The position numbers and the translations under genes are program-made. Below the pieces are notes generated by a model. That model searched no databases, was not told where the DNA came from, and saw nothing but the letters and a program-made list of their open reading frames with translations. Positions 34,444 through 44,458 of a stretch of 64,000 bases of DNA are shown here, in pieces; position 1 is the stretch's first letter, and every line of letters starts with the position of its first letter. This stretch comes from Pseudoalteromonas sp. P1-25 (GTDB lineage Bacteria > Pseudomonadota > Gammaproteobacteria > Enterobacterales > Alteromonadaceae). The stretch lies in the NCBI RefSeq assembly GCF_001401805.1, contig NZ_LKDW01000001.1:124001-188000 (forward strand), in the 5' to 3' direction.

Positions 34444-36819
34444 GTGCAAGAATACGTTCTCTGGTATCAAGAGCTTGGTATGCAAGATGTTCCACGTGTT
34501 GGCGGCAAAAATGCCTCACTCGGTGAAATGATTTCAAACCTCGCTAACGCAGGTGTACAGGTTCCGGGTGGTTTTGCCACTACAGCCGACGCTTTCAATG
34601 AGTTTTTAGAGCAATCTGGACTCAATGCAAAAATTCACGACATTTTAGATACACTCGATGTTGATGATGTAAATACACTCGCTAAAGTCGGTGCCGATAT
34701 CCGCCAATGGATTATCGATACCCCATTCCAACCTAACCTAGACCAAGCCATCCGCGACGCATATAGCCAACTACATGGCGATACATCAGCCGATGTTTCA
34801 TTTGCAGTACGCTCATCAGCTACCGCTGAAGATATGCCAGATGCATCATTCGCAGGCCAACAAGAAACATTCCTAAACGTACGTGGTATCGACTCAGTCA
34901 TGGTCGCCATTAAACACGTATTTGCTTCTTTATTTAACGACCGCGCCATATCGTACCGTGTTCACCAAGGTTATGATCATCGTGGTGTAGCGCTTTCTGC
35001 TGGTATTCAACGCATGGTTCGTTCAGATAAATCAGCGTCAGGGGTTATGTTTAGTATTGATACAGAGTCTGGTTTTGAAGACGTTGTATTTGTAACTTCA
35101 AGCTACGGTTTAGGTGAAATGGTTGTACAGGGTGCAGTAAACCCTGATGAATTTTATGTTCATAAACCAACATTACAAAAAGGGTTGCCATCGGTAGTAC
35201 GTCGTAACATTGGCTCTAAAGCCATTCAAATGATCTACTCTGCAGATGAGGCACACGGTAAACAAGTAGAAATTGTTGACGTAGAGCCAAGCCTTTCAAA
35301 CAAATTTTCAATTACAGATGAAGAAGTGCAAGAACTTGCAAAACAAGCTGTAATTATCGAAAAGCACTACGGTCGTCCTATGGATATCGAATGGGCAAAA
35401 GACGGAAACGATGGCAAATTGTACATAGTACAAGCGCGCCCAGAAACCGTTCGCTCAAACGAAGATACCAATATTATGGAGCGTTTTCAGTTAAATGGCA
35501 CAAGCAATGTCATTGTTGAAGGCCGTGCAATTGGTCATAAAATTGGTAGTGGTGTTGTTCGTGTTCTTGATTCAATTCAAGAAATGGATCAAGTACAAGA
35601 AGGCGATATTTTAGTTACCGACATGACCGACCCAGATTGGGAACCTATCATGAAGCGCGCCGCAGCCATTGTTACAAATCGTGGTGGGCGTACGTGTCAC
35701 GCAGCAATTATTGCCCGTGAACTTGGTATTCCTGCGGTAGTTGGCTGTGGTAACGCAACCGATTTAATTAAAGCAGGGCAAGAAGTAACCGTATCATGTG
35801 CTGAAGGCGATACAGGTTATATATACGAAGGTATTTTAGATTTTGAAATACTTACGTCGCGCGTTGATAAAATGCCAGAGCTACCAATGAAAGTAATGAT
35901 GAACGTGGGTAATCCAGACCGCGCGTTTGACTTTGCACGTTTACCCCATGCAGGTGTTGGCCTTGCACGTGTTGAATTTGTAATTAACCGCATGATTGGT
36001 GTTCACCCTAAAGCGCTATTAAATTTTGACGACCAGTCACCTGCACTGCAAGCTGAAATTACCGACATTATCGCCGGTTACGAATCGCCAGTTGAATTTT
36101 ATATCTCTAAATTAGTAGAAGGTATTTCAACGCTAGGCTGTGCATTTGCTCCAGAGCGTGTCATTGTGCGTATGTCTGATTTTAAATCAAACGAATATGC
36201 CAACTTAGTAGGTGGTGAGCAATACGAGCCTGAAGAAGAAAACCCAATGATTGGTTTTCGTGGTGCTGCGCGTTATATCTCAGAAGACTTCCGTGATTGT
36301 TTTGCCCTTGAATGTGAAGCAATTAAACGCGTAAGAAACACTATGGGTATGACAAACATTGAAATCATGATCCCATTCGTGCGTACCCTTGAAGAGGGTA
36401 AACGCGTTATCGAATTACTAGAAGAGCATGGCCTTAAACGTGGTGAGAATGGTCTAAAAGTAATCATGATGTGTGAGCTTCCTTCAAATGCATTACTTGC
36501 CGATGAATTTTTAGAGATGTTCGATGGTTTTTCTATCGGCTCTAACGATTTAACTCAGCTAACACTTGGTCTTGACCGTGACTCAGGCCTAATCGCACAT
36601 TTATTTGATGAGCGTAATCCTGCGATTAAAAAGCTACTTTCTATGGCAATTAAAACAGCTAAAGAAAAAGGTAAATACGTAGGAATTTGTGGTCAAGGTC
36701 CTTCAGATCATGAAGACTTTGCAGCATGGTTAGTAGAGCAGGGCATTGATTCTGTTTCACTAAATCCAGATACAGTACTAGAAACATGGTTATACCTAGC
36801 AGACAAACTTGCTAAATAA
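34444..36819 (+). CDS. ppsA: Phosphoenolpyruvate synthase
   Basis: A 791-residue PEP synthase (pyruvate, water dikinase). The N-terminal ATP-grasp domain begins '[15 protein letters not shown]'. The swivelling phosphohistidine domain has '[17 protein letters not shown]' with catalytic His419, preceded by the regulatory threonine targeted by PpsR. The C-terminal PEP-binding barrel ends with the catalytic cysteine in 'GICGQGPSD'. It converts pyruvate and ATP to PEP, AMP and phosphate for gluconeogenesis. The start is a GTG with GGAGAAAG upstream. A terminator follows. Confidence 0.96.
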   Translation: MQEYVLWYQELGMQDVPRVGGKNASLGEMISNLANAGVQVPGGFATTADAFNEFLEQSGLNAKIHDILDTLDVDDVNTLAKVGADIRQWIIDTPFQPNLDQAIRDAYSQLHGDTSADVSFAVRSSATAEDMPDASFAGQQETFLNVRGIDSVMVAIKHVFASLFNDRAISYRVHQGYDHRGVALSAGIQRMVRSDKSASGVMFSIDTESGFEDVVFVTSSYGLGEMVVQGAVNPDEFYVHKPTLQKGLPSVVRRNIGSKAIQMIYSADEAHGKQVEIVDVEPSLSNKFSITDEEVQELAKQAVIIEKHYGRPMDIEWAKDGNDGKLYIVQARPETVRSNEDTNIMERFQLNGTSNVIVEGRAIGHKIGSGVVRVLDSIQEMDQVQEGDILVTDMTDPDWEPIMKRAAAIVTNRGGRTCHAAIIARELGIPAVVGCGNATDLIKAGQEVTVSCAEGDTGYIYEGILDFEILTSRVDKMPELPMKVMMNVGNPDRAFDFARLPHAGVGLARVEFVINRMIGVHPKALLNFDDQSPALQAEITDIIAGYESPVEFYISKLVEGISTLGCAFAPERVIVRMSDFKSNEYANLVGGEQYEPEEENPMIGFRGAARYISEDFRDCFALECEAIKRVRNTMGMTNIEIMIPFVRTLEEGKRVIELLEEHGLKRGENGLKVIMMCELPSNALLADEFLEMFDGFSIGSNDLTQLTLGLDRDSGLIAHLFDERNPAIKKLLSMAIKTAKEKGKYVGICGQGPSDHEDFAAWLVEQGIDSVSLNPDTVLETWLYLADKLAK

Positions 36820-36840
36820 TCATCAGTACCCGTAACAAAT

Positions 36841-36870
36841 AAAAATGCCAGCAATTATGCTGGCATTTTT
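36841..36870. terminator. Bidirectional terminator after ppsA
   Basis: AAAAATGCCAGCA and its complement (13-base perfect arms) flank a 4-base loop, with T-runs on both strands. It separates ppsA from the convergent small membrane-protein gene. Confidence 0.9.
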
Positions 36871-36884
36871 GTGTGTGGGCTAAA

Positions 36885-37094
36885 TTACCGTGCTAATTTT
36901 TTATCTAAATAATTACACGATTTAGTTAAGGCTTTTTGGCAAAGCTTTAAATAATGCCTGACTTTTGGGTAATAAAAAGAAAAGCACAGTAACCCCGCCA
37001 TAAAAAATATCAGGGAGGGGCCTGGCACCAGAGAGAAAAACAACCCAAGCAAAATAAACAACACACCTATGATCTGTAATAGACATTTTTTCAT
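36885..37094 (-). CDS. Small PGPGW-like membrane protein
   Basis: A 69-residue protein with one or two hydrophobic segments ('IIGVLFILLGLFFSLVPGPS' and 'LIFFMAGLLCFSFY') and a basic C-terminal tail. The 'LVPGPS' turn between the two helices resembles the PGPGW family of small inner-membrane proteins of unknown role. It is a single-gene unit convergent with ppsA. Function unknown. Confidence 0.65.
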   Translation of the reverse strand: MKKCLLQIIGVLFILLGLFFSLVPGPSLIFFMAGLLCFSFYYPKVRHYLKLCQKALTKSCNYLDKKLAR

Positions 37095-37239
37095 ATAAAC
37101 CTCAGTACAATGGTTTAACTTGATTATAAATACAGCAGCTTAAATTACGATAAAAAGAGTGTTACAAACTGTAAAATCTTCAATTTCTATTAGCCATCAC
37201 CATGATATAATTACACAAATGCCTTAAATTATCGCCGTC

Positions 37240-40200
37240 ATGATAGCAACAATTACACAGCAAGATGCAGCGACCGAGCTTGTCGCAAACTACTTAAGTA
37301 CACTTAATAATCAGGGGTTTAGTGGAGACACCGATGCAAGCTATGCAACACGTTTAACCGCCTCTACCGATAACAGTATTTATCAGCAAATTCCACAAGG
37401 TGTTATTTTTCCTAAAACCGAAAAAGACATTCAACTGGCATTGCAAACAGCATCTCGCGACCCATTTTTGTCGCTTACTTTTGGCCCACGTGGTGGTGGT
37501 ACAGGTACTAATGGGCAATCACTCACACCAGGAATTGTGGTTGATTTATCTCGCTACATGCGCGAAATACTCGAAATTAACGTTGAAGAAGGCTGGGTTA
37601 GAGTACAAACAGGTGTAATTAAAGATCAATTAAACGACTTTTTAAGACCGTACGGCTTTTTCTTCTCACCTGACTTATCAACCAGTAATAGAGCAACCAT
37701 TGGCGGAATGATCAGTACTGATGCATCGGGCCAGGGTTCATTAGTGTACGGTAAAACCAGCGACCATGTTTTAGGACTTACTACCTATTTAGTCGATGGT
37801 AGCCCAATGGTGACATCACCCATAGACATTGAAAAAGCTAAAGTAATAGCCGAACAAGAATCATTAATCGGTAGCCTTTACAAAACAGTATTGGAAATTT
37901 CTTTAAATGAGCGCCAAGTAATTTTAGAAAAATTTCCACGCTTAAATCGCTTTTTAACCGGCTACGACCTAGAACATGTGCTAAGTGATGACTTACAAAC
38001 TTTTGATATGAGTAGGCTAATTACCGGATCAGAAGGCTCACTGGGTATAGTGACTGAAGCTAAATTAAACCTAACGCCCATAGCTGAATTTAAAACACTA
38101 ATAAATATTAAATACGACAGTTTTGATTCGGCACTTCGCCATTCTCCCTTTTTAGTTGATGCACGTGCAACATCGGTAGAAACAGTCGATAGCAAAGTAT
38201 TAAACCTAGCTCGTGAAGATATTATTTGGCATTCAGTATCGGACTTAATAACCGATGTGCCAACTAAAGATATGCAAGGACTCAATATGGTTGAGTTTAA
38301 TGCAGTATCACCTGAAGATATAAAAGACAAAGTAAACACACTTTGCACCTTACTCGATGAATGCGTAGCAAATCAAACCAATGGAGTTATTGGCTACCAA
38401 TTAACAAGCAATAAAAGTGACATTTTAAAAATTTACGCCATGCGTAAAAAATCTGTTGGCTTACTCGGTAATGTTAAAGGCAGCCAAAAGCCATTGGCCT
38501 TTGCTGAAGATACCGCTGTACCGCCAGAAAACCTTGCCGACTATATTGTAGAATTTAGAGCATTACTCGATAGCCATAATTTACAATACGGTATGTTCGG
38601 CCATGTTGATGCGGGGGTTTTACATGTACGCCCGGCGCTAGATATGTGCGACCCAGAACAAGAAAAACTGCTTCGTAAAATTTCGGACGAAGTTGTAAAA
38701 CTCACCGCTAAATATGGCGGTTTAATGTGGGGTGAGCATGGTAAAGGTTACCGCAGTGAATATGGCCCTGAATTTTTTGGTGAGCATTTATTTAAACAAC
38801 TTCGTAAAATAAAAACCGCGTTCGACCCAAATAATAGAATAAACCCTGGCAAAATATGTACTCCCATAGAAAGTGAGGATTCACTCGTTAGTGTAGATGG
38901 GCAAAAGCGTTCGTACTTCGATAAGCAAATTTCTATCGATGTAAAAACAAGTTTTAACAATGCAATGACCTGTAATGGTAATGGTATTTGTTTTAACTAC
39001 GACGAAAATTCTCCTATGTGTCCTTCATATAAAGTAACCGGCGATCGCAGACATTCGCCAAAAGGCCGCGCAACATTAATGCGCGAATGGTTACGACTTC
39101 AAGAGTCTAAAAATGTAGACTTGCTCGAAGTAGAAAAAGAACTTAACAAAGGCGAAGTCATTACCTGGTGGGAGCGCTTTGTTCATAGCCGTGACAAAAA
39201 CAAAGGCGTTTACGATTTTTCTCACGAAGTAAAAGAGTCAATGGATGAATGTTTAGCGTGTAAAGCCTGTACAACATCTTGCCCAATTAAAGTGGATGTA
39301 CCTACTTTTAGAGCACGCTTTTTAAATTATTATCACAGTTATTACGCGCGCCCACTTAAAGATTATTTAGTCGCTAACATTGAAAGTTCGGCGCCTGTAA
39401 TGTCTAAATTTGCACGCGTAATAAACCCAATTGTTAAAACAAACTTAGTAAGTAGTTTAATTAAAAAAACAGTAGGGTATGTCGATACCCCTCAATTAAG
39501 TGTGCCTTCACTTGAAAAACGCGTAGCAAAAGCACATAAATTTGATTTTGAATTATTAAACTCACTTTCAAGCGAAGAACAAAATAACTATGTGCTAATA
39601 GTACAAGACCCGTTTACCAGCTTTTACGAAGCCGAGTTAGTGCAAAGCTTTATAACACTAATCACTGCGCTAGGTAAAAAGCCGATGCTACTACCATTTA
39701 AGCCAAATGGTAAAGCTCAACACGTAAAAGGGTTTTTGCATGAGTTTAAAGTAACCGCAAAAAATGCCGCAGAATTTTTAAATAAACTCACAGATATAAA
39801 TTCACCTTTGGTTGGTTTAGATGCATCGTTAGTTATGTGTTATCGCGATGAATACAATACCATTTTAGAAAATAATCGCGGTGAATTTCATGTGCAACTT
39901 GCCCATGAATGGTTACAAACTCAATCGTTTAAATCACTATCGGCTACACACAAAACCGATACTGAATTTACACTATTGAGTCACTGCACAGAAACAACAG
40001 CCATGCCAAAAGCAGCAAGTGTATGGAAAACAATTTTTACTGATATTGGTTTAACCCTAAATACAACCAATACCGGATGTTGTGGTATGGCCGGTACTTA
40101 TGGCCATGAAGTACAAAACCAAGAAAATTCCCGTGCACTGTACGAAATGAGTTGGAAACCAATAGTAGATAAAAATAAACCCGAGCAACTTTTATCAACG

Positions 40201-40287
40201 GGGTTTTCGTGCCGCAGCCAAGTAAAACGCTTTGAGCAATTTAAACCTAAACACCCTATAGAGTTACTTGCACAGGTACTTAGCTAA
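37240..40287 (+). CDS. ydiJ: FAD-linked oxidoreductase with Fe-S domain (YdiJ-like, D-2-hydroxyglutarate dehydrogenase type)
   Basis: A 1015-residue fusion. The N-terminal FAD-binding-4 domain has 'FGPRGGGTGTNGQSL' near residue 85 and is followed by a FAD-linked oxidase C domain with 'FGHVDAGVLHVRP'. Next is a ferredoxin-like cluster region ('CLACKACTTSCPIKVDVP', residues about 670-690), then a C-terminal cysteine-rich domain with 'TGCCGMAGTYG'. E. coli YdiJ has the same layout and length and oxidises D-2-hydroxyglutarate. It probably passes electrons to the respiratory chain. It is monocistronic with a strong terminator. Confidence 0.9.
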   Translation: MIATITQQDAATELVANYLSTLNNQGFSGDTDASYATRLTASTDNSIYQQIPQGVIFPKTEKDIQLALQTASRDPFLSLTFGPRGGGTGTNGQSLTPGIVVDLSRYMREILEINVEEGWVRVQTGVIKDQLNDFLRPYGFFFSPDLSTSNRATIGGMISTDASGQGSLVYGKTSDHVLGLTTYLVDGSPMVTSPIDIEKAKVIAEQESLIGSLYKTVLEISLNERQVILEKFPRLNRFLTGYDLEHVLSDDLQTFDMSRLITGSEGSLGIVTEAKLNLTPIAEFKTLINIKYDSFDSALRHSPFLVDARATSVETVDSKVLNLAREDIIWHSVSDLITDVPTKDMQGLNMVEFNAVSPEDIKDKVNTLCTLLDECVANQTNGVIGYQLTSNKSDILKIYAMRKKSVGLLGNVKGSQKPLAFAEDTAVPPENLADYIVEFRALLDSHNLQYGMFGHVDAGVLHVRPALDMCDPEQEKLLRKISDEVVKLTAKYGGLMWGEHGKGYRSEYGPEFFGEHLFKQLRKIKTAFDPNNRINPGKICTPIESEDSLVSVDGQKRSYFDKQISIDVKTSFNNAMTCNGNGICFNYDENSPMCPSYKVTGDRRHSPKGRATLMREWLRLQESKNVDLLEVEKELNKGEVITWWERFVHSRDKNKGVYDFSHEVKESMDECLACKACTTSCPIKVDVPTFRARFLNYYHSYYARPLKDYLVANIESSAPVMSKFARVINPIVKTNLVSSLIKKTVGYVDTPQLSVPSLEKRVAKAHKFDFELLNSLSSEEQNNYVLIVQDPFTSFYEAELVQSFITLITALGKKPMLLPFKPNGKAQHVKGFLHEFKVTAKNAAEFLNKLTDINSPLVGLDASLVMCYRDEYNTILENNRGEFHVQLAHEWLQTQSFKSLSATHKTDTEFTLLSHCTETTAMPKAASVWKTIFTDIGLTLNTTNTGCCGMAGTYGHEVQNQENSRALYEMSWKPIVDKNKPEQLLSTGFSCRSQVKRFEQFKPKHPIELLAQVLS

Positions 40288-40301
40288 TAAAAGTTAACAA
40301 T

Positions 40302-40339
40302 AAAAAAGCGTAACTTAAAAATAAGTTACGCTTTTTTTT
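40302..40339. terminator. Bidirectional terminator between ydiJ and the antiporter gene
   Basis: AAAAAAGCGTAACTTA pairs with the downstream TAAGTTACGCTTTTTT around a short A-rich loop, giving a long stem with A- and T-runs that suit both convergent genes. Confidence 0.9.
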
Positions 40340-40425
40340 ATTACCCTGATAAATTCAACAACTAGGTTCACACAATAAATAAAAATTAAAAGTAACGCTT
40401 TAAATTTAAATAGTTATAAATACTA

Positions 40426-41622
40426 CTAAGGCTTTTTAGCAAAACTATTAGCGATTGGCTTTGTGCTTATACCATGGATAAACACGCTAAATAAAATAGT
40501 GGTCATTGCAATAGTGGCAATATCGTATTTATTTTCTATTTGCGTGTCTATTACCATTAAAGTAAAAACAATAGATGCTAAACCTCGCGGACCAAACCAC
40601 GCAAAAGTAAAACGTTCTTTCCAATTAAGTGCTGTAAATTGTAACGATAACATAACTGGTATTATTCTAATTAATGTAGTGCTTAGTAGGGCATACACAA
40701 TTATGTTTGTATTTAATTTTGGTATTACTAAATACGCACAAACAAATCCAAATAAACACCAAATCATTAATGAAGTAAAATCAGCAATGTGCTCAGAATC
40801 TTCTATTAGCTCAGCGCGAATATCGGTTTTAGAAAATTTATCAAATAACAAACCCGCTACAAATACAGCTATAAATCCGCTGCCATGAAAATATTGTGTA
40901 ATAGAAAACACCGCCATCGCAAACCCTAACAATAAAAATGGGCTGGTGTTTTTAGCGAAGTAATGTCGTTTCATTGCAAAATTTAGTGCCGGTATAAATA
41001 CCGCAATAGAAAAACTAGCAATCAACAATGCTAAGCCAAGCTCTCTTGAAAACACACCTAAGGTATGTGAAGCAGTAATAGCTGAGTCAGGATTTTTTGC
41101 GAGTAAAATAAAAATTAAAAATACAGGTACACATAAACCATCGTTTAATCCGCTTTCTGTATTGATACCTTCCCTAATTTTTTCGGGTACTTGTGTACTT
41201 TGTAATAACCCTTTACTTAAAGCAGCATCGGTTGGCGTAAGTATAATTGCCAGCAGTGCCGATTGAATTAACGACAACTCTGCAAATAAAAATAAACTAA
41301 CACCAATTCCACATAATAAAGTTAAGGGTAGGGCAACGAATAATAATAGGCTAGGGTATTGAAAACTATGCCTCAATACACCTAACTTAGATTTAGCCGC
41401 ATCAGAAAATAAAAATATACTTAGCGTTAGCTCTATCAGTGGTAATAAATAATCTATTCCTGTTTTTAATTTTTCGCCTTCATTAGGAAGTAAAAACGCC
41501 AAAAACATGCCGCCAATAACAAAAAACATAGGCCCTGTTATTTCTGTGCGCTCTAGTTGTCTAATTGAAATTGAATAAACTAAAAATAAAAAACCAATAA
41601 ATGCTATTACTAAGTATTCCAT
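40426..41622 (-). CDS. Cation/proton antiporter (CPA1/NhaP-type)
   Basis: A 398-residue membrane protein with about eleven to twelve hydrophobic segments. It has the antiporter core 'ILTPTDAALSKGLLQS' and 'NTESGLNDGLCVPVFLI', the paired-helix region with the conserved aspartates of cation:proton antiporters, and 'AWFGPRGLASIVFTL' near the C-terminus. It probably exchanges Na+ or K+ for protons. There is no long cytosolic C-terminal domain. Its start codon overlaps the stop codon of the upstream tyrosine recombinase gene by one base, an unexpected pairing that implies coupled expression. Confidence 0.88.
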   Translation of the reverse strand: MEYLVIAFIGFLFLVYSISIRQLERTEITGPMFFVIGGMFLAFLLPNEGEKLKTGIDYLLPLIELTLSIFLFSDAAKSKLGVLRHSFQYPSLLLFVALPLTLLCGIGVSLFLFAELSLIQSALLAIILTPTDAALSKGLLQSTQVPEKIREGINTESGLNDGLCVPVFLIFILLAKNPDSAITASHTLGVFSRELGLALLIASFSIAVFIPALNFAMKRHYFAKNTSPFLLLGFAMAVFSITQYFHGSGFIAVFVAGLLFDKFSKTDIRAELIEDSEHIADFTSLMIWCLFGFVCAYLVIPKLNTNIIVYALLSTTLIRIIPVMLSLQFTALNWKERFTFAWFGPRGLASIVFTLMVIDTQIENKYDIATIAMTTILFSVFIHGISTKPIANSFAKKP

Positions 41623-42833
41623 TAAATTTTCCTTTTAACGCCAGATTTTGCTCGCTCTTTAATATTTGTTTGAATGTAAATTTGATCGGTTGTGGCAATT
41701 TTTGAATGGCCTAAATCTTCCGATAAATGTTTTAGCGGTCGCGTTTGCGCATCATGTGTTGCGCCCGTGTGACGAAGCCAATGGGCAGTGGCTGCTTCAA
41801 GTTGTTCTGCATCATCTTTAAACCCATCATCAAGTAAAGATTGCTGTGCTAAATCAAAACTTTGCTGTACTAAACGCCTAATTTGTCTAACGGTCATCCC
41901 ACCTTGTCCACGAATTTTATGCACCAATGGTTCAGATTCATCAACGCGTGGTAGGGCGGGTAACCCTCTGTATAATCTATAACGCTTTAAATACTCAACA
42001 AAATCATCACTTAACGTAACATCTCGTAGCTTATTACCTTTGCCCATAATTCGTAAAAACCAAAAACCGTCATTATCTTGCCAAAAGTGTGACATAACCG
42101 GCGACCACTGCGGGCGCTCTGATAATTCTGATATACGTAAATATAGCCCTTTTAAGCACGCAAGCGTAAATAGGTTACGTTCAAGCTCTGGTTTTTTTTC
42201 ACATAAATCGCGTGTTACGCCAAATACATATTCCCATTGTATATCACTTAAAGTGTCTGGGATCTGAATTTGAGATTGAACAACCAAATAGGGACTATTT
42301 TTTTTCACTACAGGAATAAAGTTCGCAAATGTTTTTTCTTCTAATATAGAAAACTTATAAAATACATTTAGCGCAGTAAACATAGCCGCTAATGTTTGCT
42401 GACTCGCAATTGACTCTTTTAATATAAAAGGGCGCCAATTTTGGTTTAATCGACGAATACCTTGTTCGTCTTTGTAACGCCATTGCACCGAAGTTGAAGC
42501 CCATTTTTTATCTGGCTCAGCCATAAAATCAACATACGCTTCAATGTCTTCGCGTTTTAAATCAAACACTGATTTTTGGGCAATTAACCAAGACCACAAA
42601 TAAAATCGTTCAAGCTCATTACGAAAACGATTAAATGTCGCCTCAGATTTACGGCCGTATACATATAAAAATTGGTATAAAAATTTTAGATCGTCCTTTG
42701 ATTCAGTTACAGTCAAGCCAACTTGCTGTATAAAGGATGCAAGTTCTGGGTATTCTGAATTTAGAGTACCATCGTCAAGATGAGCAATTTGATATCTTAA
42801 TTGTTTTAACGTATCAACTAAAGCAACAAGCAT
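41622..42833 (-). CDS. Tyrosine recombinase / phage-integrase family protein
   Basis: A 403-residue tyrosine recombinase with all expected catalytic residues visible: Arg in 'LYLRISELSERP', Lys in 'GKGNKLRDV', 'HWLRHTGATHDAQ' (H-x-x-R), then 'LGHSKIATTDQIYIQ' with the second His and the nucleophilic Tyr. The N-terminal half is a SAM-like core-binding domain. It should be able to cut and rejoin DNA. No att sites, excisionase or phage genes are near, and it is cotranscribed with an antiporter, so it may be a resident recombinase rather than part of a mobile element. Confidence 0.85.
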   Translation of the reverse strand: MLVALVDTLKQLRYQIAHLDDGTLNSEYPELASFIQQVGLTVTESKDDLKFLYQFLYVYGRKSEATFNRFRNELERFYLWSWLIAQKSVFDLKREDIEAYVDFMAEPDKKWASTSVQWRYKDEQGIRRLNQNWRPFILKESIASQQTLAAMFTALNVFYKFSILEEKTFANFIPVVKKNSPYLVVQSQIQIPDTLSDIQWEYVFGVTRDLCEKKPELERNLFTLACLKGLYLRISELSERPQWSPVMSHFWQDNDGFWFLRIMGKGNKLRDVTLSDDFVEYLKRYRLYRGLPALPRVDESEPLVHKIRGQGGMTVRQIRRLVQQSFDLAQQSLLDDGFKDDAEQLEAATAHWLRHTGATHDAQTRPLKHLSEDLGHSKIATTDQIYIQTNIKERAKSGVKRKI

Positions 42834-42881
42834 AATGTATAAATATTCAATAAAATAATAGACTTACAGCTTAACCCTAAA

Positions 42882-42905
42882 GTCCGATACTGTCTAGTAT
42901 TGGAC
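42882..42905. promoter_or_regulatory. 24-bp dyad upstream of the tyrosine recombinase gene
   Basis: GTCCGATAC at 42882-42890 and GTATTGGAC at 42897-42905 are complementary at 8 of 9 positions around a 6-base centre. It lies 49 bases before the recombinase start. Size and symmetry suit a tyrosine-recombinase core site (two 9-11-base arms around a 6-8-base crossover), but a repressor operator is equally possible. Confidence 0.4.
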
Positions 42906-42970
42906 ATAGTGAAAGTGGATTTATTTAAACATTGTTGTGGATTGTTATGAATCGTATTAAGGAAAGTTTT

Positions 42971-43534
42971 ATGAAAAAATTTATCGTGTTAAGCCTACTT
43001 ACAATAAGTGTATTACTAACAGGTTGTGCTACGACCGGTAGTGCTTCACCTAGCGAAAAACGCGCTTTAGTACAAAGCATGAAAAACAATACCCTCGACA
43101 AATTATACGCACAAAAGCCCGATGTTAAAAAACAAATCGCCAATTCTGCTGGTTACGCCGTATTTGATAACGCAAACGTCAATGTAGTTTTAGCCAGTTT
43201 TGGTGGCGGCTACGGTGTAGTAAAAAATAATTTAACGGGTAAATCTACCTACATGAATATGGGCGAAGCCGGTTTAGGGCTTGGTTTAGGTGTTAAAGAC
43301 TTTAATGTGGTTATGGTTTTTCATAACCAAGCGGCAGTAAATAGATTTATTGAACACGGTTGGGCCTTTGGCGGAAACGCAGATGCAGCAGCAAAATACG
43401 AAGATAAGGGTGGAGCACTGGTTGCAGAAGCCATTGCCGACCAAGTTACCGTATATTCTTTAACCGAAAATGGCCTTGCACTACAAGCTGTACTAAAAGG
43501 CACTAAATTTTGGGTAGATTCTGAGCTAAATTAA
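42971..43534 (+). CDS. SYLF/YSC84-domain lipoprotein
   Basis: A 187-residue lipoprotein. The signal peptide ends in the lipobox 'LLTGCATTG', with the lipidated cysteine at about residue 19. The mature part is a SYLF (YSC84) domain with 'AGYAVFDNANVNVVLASFGGGYG' (only part needed), the glycine-rich 'GEAGLGLGLGVKDF' and 'GWAFGGNADAAAK'. SYLF proteins bind lipids and are envelope-associated in bacteria. The ATG at 42971 with AAGGAAAG before it was preferred to upstream in-frame codons that would hide the signal peptide. Confidence 0.85.
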   Translation: MKKFIVLSLLTISVLLTGCATTGSASPSEKRALVQSMKNNTLDKLYAQKPDVKKQIANSAGYAVFDNANVNVVLASFGGGYGVVKNNLTGKSTYMNMGEAGLGLGLGVKDFNVVMVFHNQAAVNRFIEHGWAFGGNADAAAKYEDKGGALVAEAIADQVTVYSLTENGLALQAVLKGTKFWVDSELN

Positions 43535-43758
43535 CACCTAATTACTCTCCTAAAAGCGGGCTGGTTTGTATAATCACGCTCGCTTTCTTATTAACTATCT
43601 AATTTAACATAACGTAATTTATGGGTTGTTTTGTTTTAATTATTACGTTAGCTTTTAAGCCAACTCTATGCAGTATATTTTATTTAGTTTATTATCGGTC
43701 TTTAATCTGTATTATATAATTATATCAATAACGATATTAATAATAGAGATGAAACTTG

Positions 43759-44442
43759 ATGTTTATAAAAACTGATACTGATCAATTATTGGTATTTAGG
43801 ACATGTGAAAAAGAAGTATATGATTTTGTAATGAATACAGGGTCTTTATGGCTTAGGACTTCTCATTATTATCAAAATATTGAAGAAGATATAGCTCGTG
43901 AAGACAAATTAGAGGGTTTAAGTACATCTAAAATTAGCTTGCCTCTTATTTTTGAATCAAGTCGTTCTAATACTACTTCAATTAAAGGTGAAGGTTTTAT
44001 CGGTGAAATTCCTAAAAAAGCCTATATTATATCCTTTCATGGTGTTTCAATTGACGAAAAAACAAAAAGAGGCTTCGGGCCTAAAACATTTGGTATTTAT
44101 AATATTGAAAAATTTATAAATGACATTTTAAATGAAGCAAAAAAACAACTTGATGTTAAAAGTTATATTTTCGGGAAAGTAATTTATCAGTATTCCCCTG
44201 TATTTATATCCTCAAGTAATTCAGGTGGTTCTTATAAATTAAATGAAAAAGAACACTTATCAATTTTTGATCAGAACCTCCTTAGAAAACGCCCTGTCGA
44301 ACCTTTTATCCTTCAAGATGAATTTAGATTAATTCTATTTGTTGATGAATATATAAATAACAGTATTGATTCAATTTTAAAAATTAATGTATCAAATAAA
44401 AATTTTTATGACTACAGTGAAAATCATTTCTATATCAAGTAA
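43759..44442 (+). CDS. Hypothetical AT-rich orphan protein
   Basis: A 227-residue soluble protein that I do not recognise. It has no signal peptide, membrane helix or known motif. The N-terminal 'LLVFRTCEKEVYDFVMNTGS' and 'LWLRTSHYYQNIEEDIARED' stand out: a short 'R..HYY' pattern near residue 35, followed by 'D..EG', occurs in some uncharacterised phage-defence-type genes, but I would not rest on that. Its base composition is clearly more AT-rich than that of its neighbours, which suggests recent gain. The ATG at 43759 directly follows a TTG that could also be read. Confidence 0.45.
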   Translation: MFIKTDTDQLLVFRTCEKEVYDFVMNTGSLWLRTSHYYQNIEEDIAREDKLEGLSTSKISLPLIFESSRSNTTSIKGEGFIGEIPKKAYIISFHGVSIDEKTKRGFGPKTFGIYNIEKFINDILNEAKKQLDVKSYIFGKVIYQYSPVFISSSNSGGSYKLNEKEHLSIFDQNLLRKRPVEPFILQDEFRLILFVDEYINNSIDSILKINVSNKNFYDYSENHFYIK

Positions 44443-44458
44443 CCTTACTATTTAATAA

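Noticed and set aside
41622..42833. Prophage or genomic island bounded by the recombinase
   Set aside because: No structural, excision or replication genes, no att repeats and no tRNA are near. The flanks are ordinary metabolic genes.
42882..42905. Dyad upstream of the recombinase as a XerCD dif site
   Set aside because: It does not match the dif arm sequences, and the nearby recombinase is not XerC or XerD by its overall sequence.
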